A stretch of DNA of 51,957 nt, from positions 1 to 51,957 of the forward strand of contig LCKS01000003.1 of assembly GCA_001001555.1 (NCBI GenBank), written 5' to 3'. The DNA comes from Candidatus Amesbacteria bacterium GW2011_GWC2_45_19 (GTDB taxonomy: Bacteria; Patescibacteriota; Microgenomatia; CAZETR01; Amesbacteraceae). Position numbers and translations under genes: made by a program. Under the pieces are notes generated by a model that saw only the letters and a list, made by a program, of their open reading frames with translations, was not told the DNA's origin and did not search any database. This document shows positions 30,855 to 37,481 of the stretch, piece after piece; the first letter of the stretch is position 1; each line of letters begins with the position of its first letter.

Positions 30855-30936
30855 ATACTCTCGCAAGAGAGTCGGGATGAGCCGCAAGGCGAGTCTTGTT
30901 GAAAAGCCCTGGTCGCAAGACTGGGGTTTTTCTTTT
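30855..30936 (+). ncRNA. candidate small RNA with three GCAA-capped hairpins
   Basis: Directly after the promoter the transcript folds into ACTCTC-GCAA-GAGAGT (30857-30872) and GCC-GCAA-GGC (30881-30890) flanked by GA on both sides. A third hairpin, CCCTGGTC-GCAA-GACTGGGG (30907-30926), is followed by TTTTTCTTTT, an intrinsic terminator. About 78-80 nt in total. All neighbouring genes are on the other strand and no ORF of note lies inside. I do not recognise a known RNA family. The shared GCAA tetraloop suggests tertiary contacts or protein binding. Confidence 0.7.
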
Positions 30937-31188
30937 CTACTCCTCCGGAATATCTAAATTACGGTCAAAAGAGGGAGCGGTTAGCTGGGGATCGTCCAGG
31001 CGGAAAGAGCGGATTTCATCAACAATGAGTTGAAGCTGGGTGGGGGCGTTAGAAACCGAGGCTGGAGGCTGAAGGCTGGAAGTTGGAGAGGGACTGGCCG
31101 TGACGGTGACTGGACGGGGGCGGGGAAGACGGGAGACAAAGAAAACCAGCAAGGCGGCAAAGGCGATAACGGGAATGAGAATTTTCAT
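30937..31188 (-). CDS. small membrane-anchored protein
   Basis: 83 residues: N-terminal transmembrane helix (ILIPVIAFAALLVFFVS), a Pro/Ser/Thr-rich linker and a short C-terminal segment with LQLIVDEIRSFRLDDPQ. Overlaps its upstream neighbour by 4 bases. The stop touches the terminator of the plus-strand small RNA. Function unknown. Confidence 0.6.
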   Translation of the reverse strand: MKILIPVIAFAALLVFFVSRLPRPRPVTVTASPSPTSSLQPPASVSNAPTQLQLIVDEIRSFRLDDPQLTAPSFDRNLDIPEE

Positions 31189-31727
31189 GGCAATTGCAGA
31201 AGGAGATTGGCAGCCTCAAGTAATAATTGGTAGCGTTGTTTGAGATCTGTGGTGAGGACCCCAAGTTTTTGTTTGGCCAGATCCAGAGTCGATGATGGTG
31301 ATGCTTGGTCTATAAACGGTTGGAGGCGGGAGGCGAGCTGGTCCAGGCGGTAGGAAAGGATTTGTTGGCGGGCGGAGGCGGCTAACTGATTGGATTTGTA
31401 TAAATGGGATTCCCAGGCTTTGGATAACTGTTTGGCCTGGGAGAGAGAAGTGAGTTGGGAAAATTCAGCGGTTTGGGCGTCTAAGTAATTGATTTCGGTT
31501 TCCAGATTGGTATCGCCGGCCAGTTGGCCACGCAGATTTTGCAGGTATGTTTTCCACAAAAGATTACGGGCGGTTAAAACCTGGCGGGTAGCGGTGACGG
31601 CTGTGAGTCTGGTAGATTCGGTTTTGTACTGTTGAAACTGGTTTTTGGCCAGCAGATACTGCTGGTAGGCCGCCCGGTAATCCGAACCGAGAGCGAACAA
31701 AGAGGCGACCAGAATCACGGGCAGCAT
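31185..31727 (-). CDS. secreted helical protein
   Basis: 180 residues: short signal-like N-terminus (MLPVILVASLFALGSDY) then long amphipathic helices rich in Gln, Ala and Leu, probably an extracytoplasmic coiled coil. It is coupled with the membrane-anchored gene downstream. An extended -10 lies 6 bases before the start. No family recognised. Confidence 0.6.
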   Translation of the reverse strand: MLPVILVASLFALGSDYRAAYQQYLLAKNQFQQYKTESTRLTAVTATRQVLTARNLLWKTYLQNLRGQLAGDTNLETEINYLDAQTAEFSQLTSLSQAKQLSKAWESHLYKSNQLAASARQQILSYRLDQLASRLQPFIDQASPSSTLDLAKQKLGVLTTDLKQRYQLLLEAANLLLQLP

Positions 31728-31733
31728 AGATTC

Positions 31734-31739
31734 ATTGTA
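31734..31739 (-). promoter_or_regulatory. extended -10 promoter, leaderless
   Basis: TGCTACAAT, 6 bases before ATG 31727, immediately after the tRNA fragment. Confidence 0.5.
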
Positions 31740-31742
31740 GCA

Positions 31743-31766
31743 TGTGGGCCGGAGAGGATTTGAACC
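31743..31766 (-). pseudogene. tRNA 3'-end fragment (left boundary of island)
   Basis: 24 nt matching the T-arm and acceptor 3' half of tRNA-Leu(TAG) (33589-33612) with three differences. It is oriented the same way and directly joined to a palindromic repeat. It fits an old attachment-site duplicate. Confidence 0.6.
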
Positions 31767-31807
31767 CTGCCTGCCGGCAGGCAGGTATTTTTTGCGCGCG
31801 CGATTTT
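31765..31807. repeat. 43-bp direct repeat, copy 1
   Basis: Perfect copy of 32294-32336: a 20-bp palindrome (CCTGCCTGCCGGCAGGCAGG) followed by tattttttgcgcgcgcgatttt. A copy-specific hairpin follows (TGCTCGC/GCGAGCA). Confidence 0.9.
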
Positions 31808-31826
31808 ATGCTCGCTTCGCGAGCAC

Positions 31827-32078
31827 TTAAACCTCTCTTATCGTTGTTCCCTCGTTTAAGGTAACACAAACTCTCGGTGTTTTGCCATCGGCTTGCTTAG
31901 GAGCACCTGGTGCTTTACACCAAACTACAACCTGATCTGTATCCTGTCCGTTTGCTTCTACACGAAGACGATACGGCTGCAAACACCACTCACCAAAAAG
32001 AGCCTGCCCATTTGCTTTACAATGTTGATCACAATCAACTTGCGTTTTTGCAACTATTTGAAATTCTCTCTCAGCCAT
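31827..32078 (-). CDS. small Cys-containing island protein
   Basis: 83 residues, soluble, with four cysteines (VDCDQHCKANGQ, EWCLQPY, VVWCKAP) that could bind metal or form disulfides. Unlike the core genes it has a strong Shine-Dalgarno (AGGAGGTG) about 10 bases upstream, suggesting foreign origin. It lies between the two 43-bp direct repeats within the tRNA-Leu island. No family recognised. Confidence 0.55.
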   Translation of the reverse strand: MAEREFQIVAKTQVDCDQHCKANGQALFGEWCLQPYRLRVEANGQDTDQVVVWCKAPGAPKQADGKTPRVCVTLNEGTTIREV

Positions 32079-32197
32079 TTAGTTATACACCTCCTCTGGA
32101 CAGATAATTGGCCATATTATATCAAGAAGTTATTGCAATTTCCACAAAAATTTTCTAGACTAATATTGTACCTAACATTTTCGATCTCTTTTTTGAT

Positions 32198-32247
32198 GGC
32201 CGCATTGGACAACTTGAGAGATCGAGTTGGGTACAACCAGTGCGGCC
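32198..32247. repeat. long inverted repeat / hairpin
   Basis: GGCCGCATTGG (32198-32208) pairs with CCAGTGCGGCC (32237-32247) over 11 bp with one wobble; an inner CAACT/AGTTG stem is possible. The rest of the 345-bp gap 32079-32422 holds only the two repeats listed separately. Confidence 0.6.
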
Positions 32248-32265
32248 TTTAAAGTTTAAGAGGTA

Positions 32266-32294
32266 TTGTTCTTTAAAAATTTTCGCGCTTTTTC
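32266..32294. repeat. 29-bp repeat, copy 1
   Basis: ttgttctttaaaaattttcg followed by c(g/a)ctttttc; matches 32973-33001 with one difference. Each copy is followed by a different GC hairpin. Confidence 0.8.
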
Positions 32295-32336
32295 CCTGCC
32301 TGCCGGCAGGCAGGTATTTTTTGCGCGCGCGATTTT
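32294..32336. repeat. 43-bp direct repeat, copy 2
   Basis: Identical to 31765-31807. It is followed by its own hairpin (TGCTTTTCG/CGAAAAGCA). Confidence 0.9.
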
Positions 32337-32422
32337 GTGCTTTTCGCCACCACGAAAAGCAATTCTAATTTAATAAATTTTACGGAATTTGTCATTAAAC
32401 AAACGAAAATATTTATTTGTTT

Positions 32423-32710
32423 TCATAACTCTAACTTTCCAGAACATGAATCAGAACTAACAGATGCAAAGCCCCTCCCTCTATTGCCTTTTTGTAAAAC
32501 GAATTGGTTATGCAATGACCTAACGTCCTTATCAATATGATGTTGTCTACAAGCTTTAATAAGGGGAGATTCGACAACTGATAGATCATTGATTTCAATT
32601 GTGAGTTGTCCAGTTGTATGCCAATTACAACTACCAGTCCGACATTGTGCAGTTACGCCTCCAATATCTCTATATTCAAACTCAAATAATCCTGGTTCTT
32701 TTTCAGGCAT
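32423..32710 (-). CDS. island hypothetical protein
   Basis: 95 residues, soluble, with a possible zinc site (CRTGSCNWHT) and a Ser-rich end. AT-rich codons. It lies in the tRNA-Leu island between the 43-bp repeat and the excisionase-like gene. No family recognised; moderate confidence that it is expressed. Confidence 0.45.
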   Translation of the reverse strand: MPEKEPGLFEFEYRDIGGVTAQCRTGSCNWHTTGQLTIEINDLSVVESPLIKACRQHHIDKDVRSLHNQFVLQKGNRGRGFASVSSDSCSGKLEL

Positions 32711-32748
32711 AAGTGAATAATATCAATAAGCCATAGTTATTACAAGTA

Positions 32749-32777
32749 TTGACACGCACCGGAAAGTTAGTTAAAGT
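32749..32777 (+). promoter_or_regulatory. promoter of excisionase-like gene
   Basis: TTGACA (32749-32754), 17-base spacer, TAAAGT (32772-32777). Confidence 0.5.
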
Positions 32778-32794
32778 TATTAATAGTTAACACT

Positions 32795-32971
32795 ATGGAA
32801 GAATATTTAACAACGCAAGAAATTGCAAGTTTATTGAAAGTAAACGAAATTACAGTTAGGCGATGGATTTTGCGCGGTTGGTTGCCTGCAATAAGATTTG
32901 GGAAAGTTTTTCGAATTAAAAAAGAGAATTTGGAAAAATACGGTAAATTTAACAAAAAGAAAAGAAAGTAA
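32795..32971 (+). CDS. excisionase/HTH_17-type DNA-binding protein
   Basis: 58 residues: EEYLTTQEIASLLKVNEITV, RRWILRGWLPAIRFGKVFRI, then a Lys-rich tail. This is the winged-helix form of AlpA/Xis-like excisionases and MerR-type HTH_17 proteins. It is the only recombination-related gene left in the tRNA-Leu(TAG) island, whose integrase is not present. It may control excision or act as a transcription factor. Followed at once by the 29-bp repeat. Confidence 0.8.
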   Translation: MEEYLTTQEIASLLKVNEITVRRWILRGWLPAIRFGKVFRIKKENLEKYGKFNKKKRK

Positions 32972-32972
32972 T

Positions 32973-33001
32973 TTGTTCTTTAAAAATTTTCGCACTTTTT
33001 C
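32973..33001. repeat. 29-bp repeat, copy 2
   Basis: See copy 1 at 32266. Followed by hairpin TTGGCTGC/GCAGCCAA (33003-33022). Confidence 0.8.
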
Positions 33002-33088
33002 TTTGGCTGCTTACGCAGCCAATTCGAGCCGACTTTTTCGGAGGCGCGGCTGCCGCCGCACTCCGCTGATGGAAATTATGTGGTGAAG

Positions 33089-33319
33089 CTACTTTCTAAA
33101 TAGATCTATCGATAATTGAGATTGGCGGACAATGCTGCGCAAAGTGCCCATTGCTAGACCTTTCGAATGAAACGGCACTGTGGTGTGAGATTTTGTTGTT
33201 GGATTAAAGTATTGTTTGTGGCTACTCTTGCTAACATTTACCATAAAGCCGTTATTCAAGAGTATTTTTTCTACCTCGCGAGGCTTAAGAGGTATTAACC
33301 TGGGCATACTAATAGGCAA
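33089..33319 (-). CDS. hicA: HicA mRNA interferase toxin
   Basis: 76 residues, probably starting at MPRLIPLKPREV. Contains the HicA fold: KPREVEKILLNNGF, then SSHKQYFNPTTKSHTTVPFH with the catalytic histidine in SSHKQY, and GTLRSIVRQSQL. HicA cleaves mRNA in a ribosome-independent way and is neutralised by HicB. It overlaps the antitoxin gene by 11 bases and follows it, the less common antitoxin-first order. Located at the tRNA end of the mobile island. Confidence 0.88.
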   Translation of the reverse strand: MPISMPRLIPLKPREVEKILLNNGFMVNVSKSSHKQYFNPTTKSHTTVPFHSKGLAMGTLRSIVRQSQLSIDLFRK

Positions 33320-33566
33320 ATTTTGGAGCTCTAGATACAGTCACTTCGGTTTGGCTGAGATAAAACTCCCCCGTGTCAGGCCGAGGCACTTCACTACTAG
33401 TTTTGATCAAACCTTCTATATGACAGGCAATTGCTTTGTGTACGTGTCTTTTAGCAAAATCAACTGTAGCGCCAAAGTCGGAAATACCTAACGTAGGCGC
33501 ATAGGCCACAAAATATCTTCCCTCTTTACGGATAATAACATTGTATTTAAGTACGTTTGTTTGCAT
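33309..33566 (-). CDS. hicB: HicB antitoxin
   Basis: 85 residues from ATG 33566, with GAGGAG just upstream and an extended -10 (TGGTATACT at 33578-33583). The longer ORF from 33617 would run through the tRNA and is rejected. YNVIIRKEGRYFVAYAPTLGISDFGATVDFAKRHVHKAI is the partial RNase H fold of HicB. A clear C-terminal DNA-binding helix is not visible, so repression may use another route. Confidence 0.85.
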   Translation of the reverse strand: MQTNVLKYNVIIRKEGRYFVAYAPTLGISDFGATVDFAKRHVHKAIACHIEGLIKTSSEVPRPDTGEFYLSQTEVTVSRAPKFAY

Positions 33567-33590
33567 GCTCCTCTTTAAGTATACCATTTG

Positions 33591-33672
33591 TGGGCCGGAA
33601 AGGACTCGAACCTTCACCCCTTGCGGGACAGGTTCCTAAAACCTGCGTGTATACCAGTTTCACCACCGGCCC
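33591..33672 (-). tRNA. tRNA-Leu(TAG)
   Basis: Acceptor GGGCCGG/CCGGCCC, anticodon stem CAGGT/ACCTG with loop TTTAGGA, long variable arm (TGTCCCGCAAGGGG), T-loop TTCGAGT, discriminator A, CCA not encoded. It borders the hicAB island at its 3' end. Confidence 0.93.
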
Positions 33673-33706
33673 GTGGGTGTAATTATACAATTATCTATGT
33701 TCCATT

Positions 33707-33745
33707 AAAAAAGCCCCGGCTCCTGCCCGATGCCGAGGCTTTTTT
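33707..33745. terminator. bidirectional intrinsic terminator
   Basis: AAAAAAGCCCCGGC...GCCGAGGCTTTTTT, an 8-bp stem with one mismatch, A-tract before and T-tract after. It ends the methyltransferase transcript (minus) before tRNA-Leu. The stretch 33751-33810 next to it can form two mutually exclusive hairpins. Confidence 0.75.
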
Positions 33746-33819
33746 AAGAATCCTACCGTACGACTGTTAAGCCGAACCGTAGGACCTGTGGATAAGTCTA
33801 CTATAGGTCCCGACGAATG

Positions 33820-34548
33820 TCAAATTTTTAATGCCAATATAAAAATGCTGGGGCCGAAGTAGATACTAGATAAGAGAAATTGGGAGATGGATTCCAGGCC
33901 TAAAAGAATTGGTAAAGGAATTATTTTTTTGAGAAACGGCGAACGGAAGTTGGAGACGGAGAGAGTTTTTACTGGAGAGAAGCCACAGACTGATAAAGCT
34001 TTGAGAATAGATTGAGGGTGGTGGTTGACGAAGGGAATCGATCCCCGGCGGATGTTAGATGCGCGGCGGCGCTCAAGAGGCAGGGTAGAAATGGGATGAC
34101 CGGCGATGAAGCTGGCAATTCTGGATTTTATATTTAGGGAGTTGGCAAATTCGAGAAGCAATAGTCCATCGGGTTTGAGGAGGCGGTGGGCCTCTTGGAG
34201 AGCGGATTGAGGGTTGGGGAGATGATGCAGGACGCGGATGATGGAGACAAAATCGAAGCTGGAAGCTGGAAGTCCGGTTGAGTCAGAAGTTCCAACGACA
34301 ATTTTTACGTCCGCGAGGACGAACCGGCGTTGTTTTGAGGATGGTTCGACTAAAGTTAGCTGATCGCAAAATTGGAGCAGGGTCGAGGCCAGGCGGCCGT
34401 AGCCGCCGCCGATGTCTACTCCTGAAGGAAAATGGCGTTTTCCCAGCAAGCGGCGGATGGCCATAACTTCGGCTGCGTGTTCGTAAGCCCTTCCTTGCCA
34501 ATATTTGGGATACGAAAACTCGGGGTCGTTATAATAATTCGATTTCAT
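33820..34548 (-). CDS. class I SAM-dependent methyltransferase
   Basis: 242 residues. Motif I is VDIGGGYGRLASTL (SAM-binding glycine loop); the acidic end of strand 2 is LTLVEPSSKQ. SIIRVLHHLPNPQSALQEAHRLLKPDG is the usual post-I/motif IV-VI block of type 11 methyltransferases. The C-terminus is hydrophobic (LGLESISQFLLSSIYFGPSI), suggesting membrane association and a lipid or glycan substrate. It overlaps the lysozyme-like gene upstream by 20 bases. Confidence 0.85.
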   Translation of the reverse strand: MKSNYYNDPEFSYPKYWQGRAYEHAAEVMAIRRLLGKRHFPSGVDIGGGYGRLASTLLQFCDQLTLVEPSSKQRRFVLADVKIVVGTSDSTGLPASSFDFVSIIRVLHHLPNPQSALQEAHRLLKPDGLLLLEFANSLNIKSRIASFIAGHPISTLPLERRRASNIRRGSIPFVNHHPQSILKALSVCGFSPVKTLSVSNFRSPFLKKIIPLPILLGLESISQFLLSSIYFGPSIFILALKI

Positions 34549-35104
34549 TCAGAAATTGGTTGATGCCTTTGGCCCAGGAACCCCCTTTTTCCGGAGATGA
34601 GGGGGTGTATTTAACCATGATTTCTTCGGGGCTGGTCAAGCCTGCGTCGATGTAATTTTTTTTCAGGCCGCGGGCCACGGCGTCGATAGCCTCTTCGTAT
34701 GAACCGAACTTAGTAACTTTGTCTCCATAAATGCCATAGCCCCAACAATTATAGGAAGAAGGGATAATTTTTTTGCACAGGTTAGACTCTTGCTGGGCGA
34801 TGGCGACTAATAGGCGGTAGTCTAGAGAATACCGGTCGGCAATAGTGACTAGATAATTGGCCAGGGGGACTAATGGCGATTTGTAGCGGTTTAAATACTT
34901 GTGTAAGACAGCGGGGCGGGCGTCGGCAGCAAAAACGGCGGAGCTGATTGAGGGAAAGGCAGGTGTGGAGGCGGAGAGGATGCGGGGGGCAGGCGGGGGG
35001 GCGGCCGTGGGAGCGGGAGAAAAAGTAAAAAACAGCAGGATAGCCGCGGTCAGGGTGCTGGGAACACCGACAGCGAAAGAAACGAGCCACAAGACACGGT
35101 TCAT
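34529..35104 (-). CDS. secreted lysozyme/transglycosylase-like protein
   Basis: 191 residues from ATG 35104 (MNRVLWLVSFAVGVP, a signal/anchor helix). A Pro/Ala-rich linker leads to a catalytic-looking domain: LDYRLLVAIAQQESNLCKK (candidate catalytic Glu), NCWGYGIYGDKVTKFGSYEEA, and GGSWAKGINQFLNEIE. This is the pattern of small glucosaminidase/SLT-like wall hydrolases in CPR genomes. Start 35161 would add an unlikely N-terminal extension. Confidence 0.72.
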   Translation of the reverse strand: MNRVLWLVSFAVGVPSTLTAAILLFFTFSPAPTAAPPPAPRILSASTPAFPSISSAVFAADARPAVLHKYLNRYKSPLVPLANYLVTIADRYSLDYRLLVAIAQQESNLCKKIIPSSYNCWGYGIYGDKVTKFGSYEEAIDAVARGLKKNYIDAGLTSPEEIMVKYTPSSPEKGGSWAKGINQFLNEIELL

Positions 35105-35183
35105 TATTTTGATTTTGCAGGAAAGGGGTAGAAGAATCAAGTTTTTTGAAGTATAATCCAAGAGAGAATCGAGGCAAAGACTT

Positions 35184-35669
35184 ATGAGTAGCCTATCTGA
35201 ACATGAACGGAACCGAGCTTTTAAAAGGGAATTTTACGCCCGGCAAGCGGCAGAAGAAGCTGCCCGAAAATTGAAAGCTGAACGGGCAAACGCAACTCAT
35301 GGTGAGGTTAGGGAACAAAACGAGGCCTTTGCTCATGCTATGGGCGTTACAAGAGAAGAGTTTCATAAAACATTAAGTACTCACGCAGCTTTAGGACTTG
35401 AGGCGCTTCATTTAATGGGACAAGATCCGAAGGTTACTACGGTTAAGGAAGCGATCCGAATTTTATATGAAGAAGCAGGTCACAAAGCGAACAAATTGGT
35501 TAGTGGATTACAAGCATTAGGTAGCGAGAGGAAACTAACAAAAACAAGAAGAAAAAAACGAAAGACTAAGGGTCGTATCATTGAGATGGCTAACCGGCGG
35601 AGGCAAGAAAAAGAAAGACAAAAAGCTGCTGACTCGGCATTTGAAGCACTTGTGCGAGAGCAAAAATAA
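35184..35669 (+). CDS. basic hypothetical protein
   Basis: 161 residues, highly charged, helical (NRAFKREFYARQAAEEAARK), with a Lys/Arg-rich middle (LTKTRRKKRKTKGR). No transmembrane segment. Probably binds nucleic acid, but no family is recognised. TATAAT lies about 27 bases upstream, so this unit has a short leader unlike most core genes. Confidence 0.6.
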   Translation: MSSLSEHERNRAFKREFYARQAAEEAARKLKAERANATHGEVREQNEAFAHAMGVTREEFHKTLSTHAALGLEALHLMGQDPKVTTVKEAIRILYEEAGHKANKLVSGLQALGSERKLTKTRRKKRKTKGRIIEMANRRRQEKERQKAADSAFEALVREQK

Positions 35670-35737
35670 AGATCTAATCGTTCTTCCTTAACAAACACTT
35701 GGTCGGCGGAGCTTTGGTTAAAGCAAAGCCTTCTTGT

Positions 35738-36328
35738 TTAGCGCTGGTGTTTGGGGCTGACGCTGGTAAATAGGTTTGGGTTATTGGTGGCAGCTTGGCC
35801 GCGGAGCCAAAGGTCCAGATCGTGCAGGACGAATCTGAATTTATGTAGGTGGTTGGGGAGGAGCGACGGCAAATTTCCCAAGGTCTGGCGGAATTGTTCG
35901 GCCGTGGCTCGGCCCCGGTTTTCGGTAAAGAGGAGAATTTCCGTGTTGTCGCTAGAAGCAGATATTTCGGTTAAAAAAGCAGAAGCGAATTTGGTGAAAG
36001 CGGTAAAATTGTCGGGTTTGGTGAGCCAGTTGCGAGGGTCAATGCCGGCGGGGACCCAATTTTCTCCCAGATAATTTAAGCCGATCATTGCTCTGACCCC
36101 CTGTTTTTTAAGTTCTGCAAGGACTTCTTTGACAGCGTTTATTTCTTTGGGGTCGAGCTGGCCGTTGGCGTCTGGCTGAAGATAATACCAGGGGAGGACG
36201 AGCCAGATGGTATTAAGCCCGGCGTCTTTGATATGGGGAATATCTTTGGGGAGGGTGGCTAATAGTTCCGATTCCGGCGAGTTTGAGAAAACCCCGCCTG
36301 GATATCTCTGGTGATTCTGTATCCATGT
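35738..36328 (-). pseudogene. glycoside-hydrolase-like fragment
   Basis: The frame encodes ELLATLPKDIPHIKDAGLNT, IWLVLPWYYLQPDANG, VRAMIGLNYLGENWVPAGID and EILLFTENRGRATAEQF, beta-alpha units of a TIM-barrel glycosidase. Translation in this frame has no start codon between the tRNA-Pro and 36088, so the 5' end is lost. The C-terminus stops early (VLHDLDLWLRG...), giving under 200 residues of an expected 300 or more. In another frame an ATG at 36326 begins a Tat-like peptide (SRRGFLKLAGIG). A one-base shift near 36250-36260 would join them. Confidence 0.55.
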
Positions 36329-36403
36329 TGGTCGGAGACCAGGGAATTGAACCCTGCACCTCCCGGTCCCAAACCGGGCGTTCTACCGATGAACTAGTCT
36401 CCG
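36329..36403 (-). tRNA. tRNA-Pro(TGG)
   Basis: Acceptor CGGAGAC/GTCTCCG, D-loop with GG, anticodon stem CCCGG/CCGGG with loop TTTGGGA, T-loop TTCAATT, discriminator A, CCA encoded. Its 5' end abuts inverted repeat A. Confidence 0.93.
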
Positions 36404-36492
36404 GTGCTGTATTCTAAAGATAGTTCGAACGCATTTCGCCGCCTGCGGTGGCGAGGAGCCAGCGTAGCAAATCGCGGCTCCGCCGCGCCGAT
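36403..36492. repeat. inverted repeat A, left arm (90 bp)
   Basis: Perfect reverse complement of 37263-37352 over 90 bases as read by eye. GC-rich, with internal palindromes (GCGGCGGAGCCGC). It begins at the tRNA-Pro 5' end. Confidence 0.9.
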
Positions 36493-36526
36493 GACAATTT
36501 CAAGTTTTTCTTTGGCGGCAAATTCT
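36493..36526 (-). repeat. 34-bp recombinase fragment
   Basis: Exact reverse complement of recombinase positions 37567-37600 (codons about 29-40). Directly follows inverted repeat A. Confidence 0.9.
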
Positions 36527-37175
36527 ATTTTAGAAATTTAAAAGTCGAAAGTATTTTATGAAAAACTGCTTTACTTTCAGAAACAACAGGTTGAAGTTCA
36601 AATGTTACTACTCCACCGTCAGGATGAGGAATCCAAACACTTGCTTTAATCTGCATGTTTTGTACTTCTTTCCCTTCTTTCGTAATCCTTGTAAATGGAA
36701 CGGCGATACCCCAATCAATCATCGAATTAACTCCACCTATCTCGGAGGATTCGCACCTCGGAACATCGTTCGGATAGGCACCGCAATAGGTAATCCCCAT
36801 TACATTCAATTGAGCTTGAGGGATATAACCAAGTGTTATCCAAAATGTTTTGTCTGCAGATTTAGCAATAAGTGGATCGTTTCTATATTCTTCCTTTATT
36901 GGATATCCAACAACAAAAGTTGTATCGCCTTCCATTCGCGAAGGCTCCAATGGGTCTGGTGGATACAGAAACTCATATCTAAGCGTGGAGTCTCTCTGTG
37001 TTTTCCAAGTCGCAATTTCGTCAGACTGTATGGACACCTGAGACTGTTTATTTATTTGATTTTGAGTAGTGGTTGGATCCGATCTCTTTGTCACAAAGAG
37101 ATAACCAATTATACCAGCGAACAAAACAATAATTACAACCAACGCTATTATATTTATAATCTTCTTTTGATTCAT
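36525..37175 (-). CDS. membrane-anchored cargo protein (PsbP-like C-terminus)
   Basis: 216 residues: N-terminal transmembrane helix (IINIIALVVIIVLFAGIIGYLFV), Gln/Ser linker, then a beta-rich domain. It ends SKAVFHKILSTFKFLK, the pattern seen in PsbP-like and related lipoprotein domains. Two cysteines (YCGAYPNDVPRCE) may pair. The gene is the sole cargo between inverted repeats A and A', flanked on both sides by fragments of the recombinase gene. Role unknown. Confidence 0.6.
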   Translation of the reverse strand: MNQKKIINIIALVVIIVLFAGIIGYLFVTKRSDPTTTQNQINKQSQVSIQSDEIATWKTQRDSTLRYEFLYPPDPLEPSRMEGDTTFVVGYPIKEEYRNDPLIAKSADKTFWITLGYIPQAQLNVMGITYCGAYPNDVPRCESSEIGGVNSMIDWGIAVPFTRITKEGKEVQNMQIKASVWIPHPDGGVVTFELQPVVSESKAVFHKILSTFKFLK

Positions 37176-37192
37176 ATGTTTGATACCATTAT

Positions 37193-37262
37193 GATTAAAA
37201 AATTTTCTTTTCCCAAAATATGGTTCGAGCCGATGTTTTTAACAGGTTCTTTGGCAGTTTTT
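37193..37262 (-). repeat. 70-bp mosaic of three recombinase-locus pieces
   Basis: Three exact pieces tile without gap: 37193-37215 equals the reverse complement of 37450-37472, 37215-37242 that of 38814-38841, and 37243-37262 that of 37618-37637. In recombinase sense the order is N-terminal piece, C-terminal piece, 5' leader: a circular permutation with an internal deletion. Confidence 0.9.
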
Positions 37263-37352
37263 ATCGGCGCGGCGGAGCCGCGATTTGCTACGCTGGCTCC
37301 TCGCCACCGCAGGCGGCGAAATGCGTTCGAACTATCTTTAGAATACAGCACC
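37263..37352. repeat. inverted repeat A', right arm (90 bp)
   Basis: Perfect partner of 36403-36492. Shares its last bases (GCACC) with the beginning of inverted repeat B. Confidence 0.9.
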
Positions 37353-37445
37353 AGTAAGGAATTTGCAAGCGGTTTCGGTTCGCCTCGCTTTGCTCGGCGA
37401 CCAAATTGTAAGGAATTTTGGGCGAAAAAATCAGTTGGCGATTTC
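37348..37445. repeat. inverted repeat B, left arm (98 bp)
   Basis: Perfect reverse complement of 38844-38941. Starts with GCACCA, the 3' end of tRNA-Leu(TAA). Confidence 0.9.
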
Positions 37446-37481
37446 ATTCTGGGAAAAGAAAATTTTTTAATCAAATCAATA

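Noticed and set aside
32198-32250. Integron attC-like site (GTTGGGT core in a long hairpin)
   Set aside because: Only one core-like heptamer is present; the matching RYYYAAC is missing and there is no integron integrase.
33567-33617. Extended HicB N-terminus
   Set aside because: The extra 17 residues translate the tRNA-Leu(TAG) 3' end; ATG 33566 has a Shine-Dalgarno and matches the family start.
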